64,000 nt of DNA from Blastomonas ursincola. GTDB taxonomy: Bacteria; Pseudomonadota; Alphaproteobacteria; Sphingomonadales; Sphingomonadaceae. The stretch is taken from assembly GCF_013607875.1 (NCBI RefSeq), contig NZ_VDES01000001.1, positions 786,316-850,315 on the forward strand. Reading direction: 5' to 3'. Within the stretch, counting starts at the first letter, position 1. Each line of letters begins with the position of its first letter. Below the pieces are notes generated by a model, which saw nothing but the letters and a program-made list of their open reading frames with translations, searched no databases and was not told the DNA's origin. The position numbers and the translations under genes are program-made. Shown one piece after another: positions 53,171-63,000 of the stretch.

Positions 53171-53216
53171 CGGACCGCCGAAGCCTGAGGGTATTTCCCC
53201 AGGCTCGGGCGGTCCG
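53171..53216. terminator. Bidirectional terminator-like hairpin
   Basis: CGGACCGCC (53171-53179) and GGCGGTCCG (53208-53216) enclose an inner pair AGCCTGAGG/CCCCAGGCT with a GTATTT loop. It lies between the convergent ThuA gene and the autotransporter gene, 39 bp and 17 bp from their stops. Confidence 0.75.
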
Positions 53217-53232
53217 CCGCGTCTCGTTCGGA

Positions 53233-54090
53233 TCAGAAGCGGACCGACAGCGTCGCGCGGGCACCGTGATCGGCGGTGTCCTTGCCGATCAGGCCGGTAT
53301 AGCCCAGCGACAGGTCTGCGCCGTCGGTCAGCTTCACCGTCGCATCGAGCCGTGCCGCCAGCGCGAAGCTGTCGAGCTGGACGCCGCGGATGGTGAAGGC
53401 CTGGGCGGGCGCGGCGGCGAGCGCGATCTGCGCTGCCGGATCGCGATCGCCGACCTGGAACCGGCCTGCCAGCGTGCCCGAGAGGTTGACCCTGCCCATG
53501 CGCACCGTGCCATCGGCACCGACGGTGACCGAACCGCTGCGATAGCTCTGGCGACGCACCGACAGCGCCGCCGCGCCGCCGGTTTCGGTCAGCGCATCCA
53601 GCTTGAACTCGCCCACGGCGACGCTGGCGAACGGACGATAGGTGGCATTGCCTGCCTCGATCGCGTAGCTCAATTCGGCAAAGCCCTGGACCGCGCGGCC
53701 ATCGCCCCGGCCCCGGTTGGTCTCGGCAAAGCCCGGCAGCGCGATGTTGCGCACGGCGGTGAGATCGACCCCGGTGACGCTCGCACCCATGCCGACGCTG
53801 ACGCCGCCGGTATTGACGCCAGCATAAAGGCCGCCGCCGGTCTGTTCGACCTCGGCGCGCGATCCGCGCGCATCGACGCTCACCTTGCTGGTCATGTGCA
53901 CGCCGAACGCCCCGATGCGCCAGCTGCCCTCGCTATTGGCATTGCCATAGTCGATACCGGTGATGAAGCCCTGGCGATCGCTCTCGTAGCGCGCGGCATT
54001 GCCGTCGCGTTCGCCAGCGCCCCAGCTGCCGAACACCTGGCCCCAGGCGCCTGCGCCATTGCCCCATTCGGGCGTCTGGCGCGCGGTCGC
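53233..54090 (-). other. C-terminal autotransporter beta-barrel domain
   Basis: The last 285 residues of the autotransporter: WGQVFGSWGAGERDGNAARYESDRQGFITGIDYG at the start, alternating hydrophobic strands throughout, and a final GYTGLIGKDTADHGARATLSVRF. This matches the 12-stranded barrel domain that carries the passenger across the outer membrane. Confidence 0.85.
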
Positions 54091-57000
54091 GGCGACCGCG
54101 TTGATCCGGCCCAGTACCGCTTCGCGCACCAGCCGCTCTTGCTCGATGCCCACGCCCGCCATGGTCGCATAGACCTCGCCCGAAAGCTGGTCGAACGCGT
54201 TCGGCTGCTGCGCATTGGGCAGCGCATAGACGTTGAACAGCGGCTGCGGGTTGTAGCCCGCGGTCACGGCCGCATCGATCCGCGACACCACCGAGCGCTG
54301 GTTGGCGGTCAGCGGCGTGTTGCCCAGGATGTTGGTGAGCAGATTGGGAGCCATGCGGAGCAGCACCTGGTTGGCGGTATAGACCAGTTCGGGCCGGTAG
54401 AGGATGCCGAACTCGCCAAAGCCGGTCACCGCATCGAACGTGCCGGTGCGACCACCGCTCGCCTGGAGCAGCAGATAGTTGCTGTTGAAGGCATAGGTGC
54501 CGCCCAGATTGGTGATCGCCGCCGTGCCGCCCAGCTGCATCGTGCCATTGCCGATCAGCATGTCCGACCCGCTGGGTGCCTGGACCTGCAGACGCAGCGT
54601 GCTGCCTGATTGCAGCTGGATCGCGCCGTTGAGGCCCAGCATGCCGAGGCCGCCCGCCCCGGGCGAGACGACCGAGCCGCTGCGCGCGATCAGCCCGCCC
54701 ACCGTGCCATTGCCCGACAGCGTCGCGCCCGAAAGCACCGTCGTTGCCGATCCCGCAAGCGATCCGGTGACGCGCAGTTCGCCCGCGCGCACTGTCGTCG
54801 CCCCGCGCAGCGCACTGTTGTCGCCGGTCAGCTCGAGCAGCCCTACGCCGCTCTTGTCGAGCAGCCCGGTGCCACCGATCCGGCCCGCGAACACGCCGGT
54901 CGTTCCTTGCGCGAACTCGAGCGCGGCATCGTTCTGGATCAGGCCCTGGAGCGAGACCGTCGAGCCGATCAGACGGCCGGCGGAGATCAGCGTGCCGCCG
55001 GTATAGCTGTTTGCCCCGGTCAGCGTCGTGGTACCGCTGCCCGCCTGGACGAACATGCCGGTGCCGCTGATGACGCCCGCGAAGGTATAGGCGTTGCTGC
55101 GGTTGATGATCAGCGTCCCGTTGTTCAGCACCGGCCCGATGATCGATCCGGTGGCGCCGCCATTGCCCAGCTGCAAGACGCCGCCAGCGATGGTGGTGCC
55201 GCCCGAATAGCTGTTCTCACCATCGAGGATCAGCCCGCCGGTGCCCGTCTTGGTCAGCGCGCCGGTGCCCGAAATGACCCCGCTGAACAGCGAGTTCACG
55301 CCGTTGGTGCCGGTGGTGAGCCGCGCGCTGCCCAGCGTGATCGTGCCCGCACCCGACAGCACGCCCAGCGTGGTGTCGAACCCGGCAAGGTTGAGGCTGC
55401 CGGTCGCCGCCTGCTGGAACACCGCGATGCCGCTGGTGATGCCGGTGAGCGTGATGCTGCCGCTGTTGAGCACGTCGCCGGTCAGCGTGCCGCTGATCCG
55501 CGCGGTGCCGCTGTTCGACAGGCCGCCCGAGAGCGTTCCGGTTGAGGTGAAGGTGCCCGCATTGATCACCAGGCCCCGGATCACGCCATTGTTCACGGCG
55601 GTCGCGCCCGCCGAATTGACCAGCTGGCCCAGGATCGAGCCGTTGTTGATCAGATTGGCGTTGTTGAGCACGCTGCCTGCGATCACCGCGGGGGTGAGCG
55701 GACCGGCAAAGGCCGTCTCGCCCGCCGACGCCGCCGGTGCGTTTGCATCGACCAGCGCGGCCGCCACCGGGCTCGCCATTTCTGCGCCGCCCATCAGCGC
55801 ACCATCGAGCCGCGCGGTGCCCATGCTGTTGCTGAGATCGGACACCAGGCCAATGCGGCCCGCAGCAGATGCGGTCGAAGCCGCCGCCGGAGCGACCGTC
55901 TGCGACGCTTCGCCGAGCGTCACGACCGGGAGGTTGGCCGAGACCGCACCCGATGTGGAATCGCCGAACAGATCGACCCGCTCGGGTCCGGACGACACGC
56001 CGCCCGCCAGCGGCAGACGCTCTGCGCTGGGGGCCAGGCTCGCCGGGGTCGGGCCGCCGGAGATCGAAATATTGTCGACCATCATGCCCGCACGCGATGC
56101 GAGCGAGGCACTGACGGTGGAGGCGGTTTCGGCTGCAAGCGAGGTGACCGTAGCCGGCATGCTGGTCTGCTCGACCGCCAGCGACGTGACCGCCGCAGGC
56201 ATGCTGGTCTGCTCGGCTGCGATCGGGCCCGAAGCGGCATTTGCGACCGGCGCGGCAAGCACGGAAGGTGCTGCCACCGTCGCCGCAATGCCGCTCGTCG
56301 TGCCACCGACGCTCACGCCTTCGCCGATCACCAGCGTGCCTGCGTTGACCAGGGTCAAGCCGGTGTAGCTGTTGATGCCGGTGAGCGTGAATGTGCCGGT
56401 GCCGATCTTCTGCAGGCCGCCGCTGCCCGAGATGACGCCCGAGAACAGCGACGAACTGTTGTCCGAACCGACCACCAGCGTGCCGCTGCCCAGCGCGATC
56501 GGGCCCGTGCCCGCAAGGCTGCCCAGCCCGGCATTGAAGCCAGCAAGGTTCAGGCTGCCACCAGCATTCTGGGTGAGGCGGCCGAGCACGACCAACTGGC
56601 CGTCCAGCGCGATTACTGCATTGTTGGCCACCGTGCCGTTGACCTGGCCCGAAAGCGTGGCGGTGCCGTTGTTGGTCAGCGATCCCAGGATCAGGCCCGA
56701 GCTGGCGAAACTCGCGTTGTTCAGCACCGATCCGCTGAGGCCCGCACCCGCCGCCACCGTCAGCAGGCCGCCATTGACCGTGGTAAGGCCGGTATAGACC
56801 TGCCCCGTGGTCAGCGTGAAACTGCCGGTGCCGGTCTTGATGAGGCCGCCGGTGCCACCGATCGTGCCAGAAAAGCTGGTCGAGGCGTTGCTGCCGCCCA
56901 GCGTCAGCGTCGCACTGCCCAGCAGCACGTTGCCTGCGCCCGACAGGCTGCCGATCGAGGTACTGAAGCCCGCGAGATCGAACGCGCCGGTGCCGCTCTG

Positions 57001-60000
57001 GCTGAAGCCGGTAATGCCGGTCAGCGCGCCCTGGAGCTGGACGAGGCTGCTATTGGTCACCGCGCCACCCAGCTGGCCTGAAAGCCCCGCCGAGCCCGAA
57101 TTCACCAGTCCGCCATTGAGCACGCCGGTGGAGATCAGCGTGCCGGTGTTGGTGACGAGGCCCGCCACCGTGCCCGCATTGCTGAACCCGGCGGCGTTCT
57201 GCACCGCGCCCGCCAGCGATCCGCCGCTAGCCAGCGCCAGCACGCCTGCATTGACGGTAACCGTACCGGTGAGCGTGTTCGCGCCCGAGAGCGTGAACGT
57301 GCCGGTGCCGGTCTTGATCACTGCGCCATTGCCCGCGAGCACGCCCGCATAGGCGGTGCTCGCATTGCTGCCACCGGTGACGAGCGCCTGACCCTGCGCG
57401 ATCTGCACGCGGCCGCCGCTGCCCGCCAGCGCGCCGATGGTTTCGCCGACATTGACTAACAAGGTGCCGGTGTTGACGGCGACCAGCGCCGTGTCGGCAA
57501 TCGAGGCCCCTGCCCCCTGCAGCACGACATCGCCGCCGGCCAGCGTCACGCCCTGCGCGAAGCTGCCCGCGCCGGTGAGCGTGGTGGTGCCCCCGATGGC
57601 CCGCAGCGAATTGGCAGCGCCGGTAATGTCGCGGATCGTGCCGCCGCTCGTGCTGATGCTGCCGGTCAGCGCGCCATTGGCGAGCGTGCCGCCCGCCAGG
57701 CTGATCGCCGCGATCGACTGGTCGAAACCGCCAAGATCGAGCGTCCCGCCGTTGCCGATCGTGACCAGGCCATTGCCCTGCCAGATATTGGCCGCGCCCG
57801 ACAGCAAGGTGCCGCCGGTGATCGTCGTGGTGCCGCTATGCGCCAGCGTGCCGGTGACGGTGAACGTTCCGCTGCCCTGCTTGGCGAGATTGCCGGTGTT
57901 GAAGATGACGCCGCCGAAGCTGGTCGACGCATCGCTTCCGCCCAGCGTCAGCGTCTGGCCAGCATCGATCTGCACCGTGCCGCCCGTGCCAGCCAGCGAA
58001 CCGATGGTTTCCGACACCGCAACGATCACGTTGCCGGTGCCCAGCGTGACCGCCGCCGCGTCATTGACGCTGCTGCCGCCTTGCAGGAACAGGTTGCCCG
58101 CGTTGACATTCACGCCGCTGGCGAAATTGCCGGTGCCGAACAGCGCCAGATTGCCGCCGGTCACGGTCAGCGCGCCGGCGGTATTGGCATTGGCCAGGCC
58201 GATCAGGCCAGCGCCTCCGGTGGTAAGCGCCTGAGTGCTGCCTGCGAGCAGGTCGATGTCGAGCCGTCCGGCATCGGCGGTGATCAGGCTGTCCGATCCC
58301 AGGGTGACGGTGCCCGCCCAGATATTGTTGTCCGCCACGTTGCGCAGCGCGCCCGCGCCGTTCACGCCGGTGCCGTTGATCGTCAGCGCCTCACCGGTGA
58401 GGGTGATGCCGCCCTGCAGTTCGAGCGCAGCCCCCGCATCGACCACGGTGCCCGCAGCATTGCCGCCCAGGCCCGCATTGTTGCGGACCGAAAGCACGCC
58501 CTGGCTGACCGTGGTCAGGCCTGCATAGCTGTTCGCGCCGGAAAGAACGAACGTGCCGGTGCCGGTCTTGACGATGCCGCCGTCGCCCGAGACCGTGCCT
58601 GCGAAGGTGCTTGAGCCGTTATCGCCGCCCGTGGTCAGCGGGGCCGCACCCAGAATCACGGCTCCGCTGCCCGCCAGGCTGCCGATGCTGGTGCCGAAGC
58701 CGCCCAGATCGAACGTGCCCGTCGCCTCCTGTGTCACCGCGCCGATGCCGCTGATTGCCCCGGTCAGCGTGATCGTGCCCGCATTGGTGACGGATCCTGC
58801 CAGGATACCCCGGATTCGCGCACTGGCTCCGGTTGCATTGACCAGCCCTGCGTTCAGCGCGCCCGTTGATTCGAGTGTCGCAATGTTGGTAACGAGGCCC
58901 GAAACGCGACCAGCGTTCGTGAACCTCGCATTGTTGAGCACGCCCCCTGCCAGCGAGGCATTGCTGCCCAGGATCAAGGTGCCTCCGTTGACCGTGGTCA
59001 GCCCCGTATAGCCCTGCGCGCCCGACAGCGAGAAGGTGCTGGCGCTGACCTTGGTCAGGCCACCGGAACCGGTGATCATGCCGTCGAAGGTCTGCGAGCC
59101 GGTGCCGCTGCCCAGGGTCAGCGTCCCGCTGCCCAGAGCCACCGTGCCGCCGCCGCCGGTCAGATTGCCGATGGTGGTGGCAAAGCCGCCCAGGTTGAAG
59201 ACCGCGCCCGTCGCCAGCGACAGTTCGCCGATACCGATAGTGGTTCCGGTCAGGTTTACCGTACCGCGATTGATCAGATTGCCGGAAAATGCCCCCGACA
59301 GGCTCGCCGTTGCGCCAGCATTGTTGACCAGACTGCCGTTCAACGACCCCGTGGACACCAGCGCACCGTTGTTGATCACTCCGTTTGCGACCGTCCCGGC
59401 ATTGGTGAACACGGCATTGTTGGTCACCGAGCCTGCCAGCGATGCTCCCGAAGCCAGGACGAGCGTTCCGCCGCTGACCAGCGTCCGGCCCGTGAAGCTG
59501 TTGGCACCGGTGAGCGTGAAGGTGCCCGTGCCTTCCTTCTCCAGGCCGCCGCTGCCCGAGATAACGCCTGCGAAACTGGTGCTGGCGTTGCTGCGGCCCA
59601 GCTGAAGCAAGCCGCTGCCCAGTTGCACCGACCCGCTGCCCGCGAGCGAACCGATGGAAGCGAACGATCCGGCCAGGTCGAACAAACCGCTGCCCTGCTG
59701 GTTGAACGCCACGTTGCCGCTGGTCAGGCCTGACAGCCTCACCGTTCCCGCGTTGGAAATCGCCCCGTTCCACACGCCCGACAGGTTGGCTATGCCCGTG
59801 GCGGCATTGACCAGACCGCCGTCGAGCCTGCCGGTCGAGGTGAGGCTCGCCCGGTTGGTGACCTGCCCCCTCACGTTGCCCGCACTGGCGAAGCTCGCAC
59901 CGTTATCCACAGCGCCGACGATCGTGCCGCCGCTGCTCAGCGCCAGCGTGCCGGCTGCAATGCTGGTAAGCCCCGCATAGCTGTTGAAACCGCCGAGCGT

Positions 60001-63000
60001 CAGCGTGCCCGCGCCCGCCTTGGTGATACCTGCGGTCCCCTGGATCGGCGCATTGATGGTGGCACCCAAGCCTGCCGACACGTCGATGACCGAGGTGCCG
60101 CCGGTGGTCGCCAGCGCCCCGCCACCAGGTGCGGTGTTCAGCACATAGCCGCCTGTTTCGAAACGAAGCTGCTGGAACGCCTGGGTTCCACTGACCTGTA
60201 CCGTCCCGCCTGCCGCGCCAGCGAACACGCCGGTCTGGCTGTTCCATCCGAACGCGGTCGAGAATCCGGGCGCCGAGGTCCAGTTGGTGCTGGTGCTGTT
60301 CCAGGTGCCCGATCCGCCATTGCCGGTGATTGCGCTGGACGCAGCGGTGGTGTCGGTGCCGTCCCAGTAGAGCACGGTCGGGATGCCGAGCGTGAACTGG
60401 ACGCTGATCTGTCCTCCGATATTGGTGATCACCGACGCCGTGAAGCCATCGGGGCGCGTGCCGACCAGCAGGCCGTTGTCGGTCAATGTGCCGCCATAGT
60501 TGATCAGGCGATAGATGCCCTCGCCAAATCCGGTCAGCGCGGCGACATTGAGCGTGCCGTCGAGCGTCAGGTTGCCGCTGACAGTGATGAGATCGTTGAT
60601 GCCGCCGCCGACGACACCCGCCTGGGCGAGCTCGAAATTGAGGATCGAGGCTGAATCGAGCAGCAGGTTGCCACCGATAGCGATCGTCGCAGGGCTGTTG
60701 CCCGGGGCGAGTATGGCCCCGGCGCCCAGCGAAATATTGCCGAGGAAGCTGCCCGATCCGGCCAGCGTCGCGCCATTGGCGAGGCTGAGGTTGGCACTGT
60801 TGGCCGCCACATCGCCGAACTGGCCGTTGAGCACCAGCGACCCCGCATTCACGTTGACGGTGCCGGTGAAATTGGCCGCCGCAGTGTTGCTGCCACCCAG
60901 CGTCAGCGTGCCCGTGCCCGCCTTGTTGAACGTGCCCGAGCCCGAGATGATGCCGTCGAAGCTGGTCGAGGCGTTGCTTGCGCCTGCGGTGAGCGTGCCC
61001 GAGCCGAGCTGGATCGCGCCATTGCCTGCGATGCTGCCCATTCCGGCTTCGAAACCAGCCAGGTTCAACGATGCGCCGGAGCTCTGGGTGAATGATCCGG
61101 TGCTGGTCAGGGATTCGACCAGAGTGATGTTGCCCGAGTTGCTGACCGCGCCATTGAGCAGACCTGCCAGATTTGCAGTAGCGCCAGCGTTGTTGACCAG
61201 CCCGCCCCGGATCGAACCGGTTGAATTCAGAATGCCGGCATTGGTGACCTGACCACTTACCCGGCTCAAATTCACCAGTGTGGCGTTGTTCTGCACCGAC
61301 CCCGCCAGCGATCCGCCAAAACCAATGGTAAACGTGCCACCGTTTACGGTCGTCAGACCGGTATAGGTGTTGGCAGCGGTCACCGCGAACGACCCCGTGC
61401 CAGTCTTGATAACTTGCCCAGTACCCGAGATCACACCATTGAAGCTGGTGCTGCTGTTGTTTCCACCCAGCGTCAGCGTGCCGCTGCCCAGCTGCACCGA
61501 GCCACTGCCCACGAGGGTGCCTGAAAGGCTGCCGATCGTGGCATCGAACCCGGCCAGGTTGAACGTGCCGTTGCCGGTTTGAGCCAGAGCGGCGTTACCT
61601 GTCGTGGTTCCTGTCAGGGTGATCGTGCCCGCGTTGGACACAGGGCCGTTCAGTGTACCGCGGATTGCAGCGGTGGCACCTGCATTGTTGCTGAGACCGC
61701 CACCAAGCGTGCCGGTGCTGGTCAGGGTGCCCGCATTGGTGACAAGCCCGGCAATGCTGCCCGCGTTGGCCAGCGTCGCATTGTTCTGCACCGCGCCTGC
61801 CAGACTGCCGGTCATGGCAATCGAAAGGCTGCCCTGGCTGACTGTCGTGAGGCCGGTCAGGTTGTTGGCACCGCTGAGCGTCAGTGTGCCGGTACCGGTT
61901 TTGGCCAGCGTTCCGGTGCCCGAAACCACGCCCGAGAAGCTGGTGCTGGCATTGTTGCTGCCGATGGTCAGCGTGCTGCCCTGACTCAGAACGACGGACC
62001 CGGCTCCCGCCAGGCTGCCGATATTCACATTGGTCTGGCTGACAAGAAACAGATTGCTATTGGCCGCTTGCGTAATGGCAGCGTTGCCGACGGTCTGGTT
62101 GATAAAATTGATCACCCCGGAATTGCTGACATTTCCGTTCAGCTGGCCTGAGATGCTGATCGGGGTGAATCGGCCGTTGTTGACCAACCCGCCGTTCAGC
62201 GCGCCGAGGGACGTGAGGATGCCGAAATCGCCGTTGGTGACGAGCCCGTTGACCACACCCGCATTATTAAAGGTGCCGTTGTTGACGACGGCCCCGGTGA
62301 GCGAGCCGCCAAACCCAAGCTCCAGAGTACCGCCATTGATGGAGGTCTGGCCGGCATAGGCGTTGGCTCCCGTAAGGCTCAAGGTGCCAGACCCGATCTT
62401 GGTCAGGCCGCCACTGCCCGAAATCACACCGGCGAAGGTCGTTGTGCTGTTGTTGCCGCCGGTGGTCAGGGTGCCATTGCCCAGCTGCACCGCGCCGGCG
62501 CCCGCAAGGCTGCCGATGGTGCCGTTGAACCCGGCCAGATTGAGCGAGCCCGTCGTGGTCTGCGTCACCGCCGCAGCGCCGGTGGTCGCACCGGTGAGCG
62601 TGATCGTTGCCGCGTTCGACACCGGACCATCCAGCGTACCGCTGATCGAGGCCGTCGCGCCCGCATTATTGGTCAGCCCTCCCGCCAGCGTCCCGGTGCT
62701 GGTCAGCGTGCCCGCGTTGGTCACAAGGCCGATGATCGTGCCCGCATTGGTCAGCGTCGCATTGTTCTGCACCGCGCCTGCGATCGTGCCGCCGCTGACC
62801 AGCGACAGCGTGCCGCCGCTGACGGTGGTCAGCCCGGCATAGCTGTTGGCGCCACCCAGGGTCAGCGTGCCGCCGCCGCTCTTGGTCAGGCCCGCCGTCC
62901 CCGAAATCGGCGCGTTGATCCGGGTCGCAAGGCCCGAATTGACGTTGACGATCGAGAAGCCGCCCGTCGTCGCCAGGCCACCTGTCGAGTCAGCGGCATT

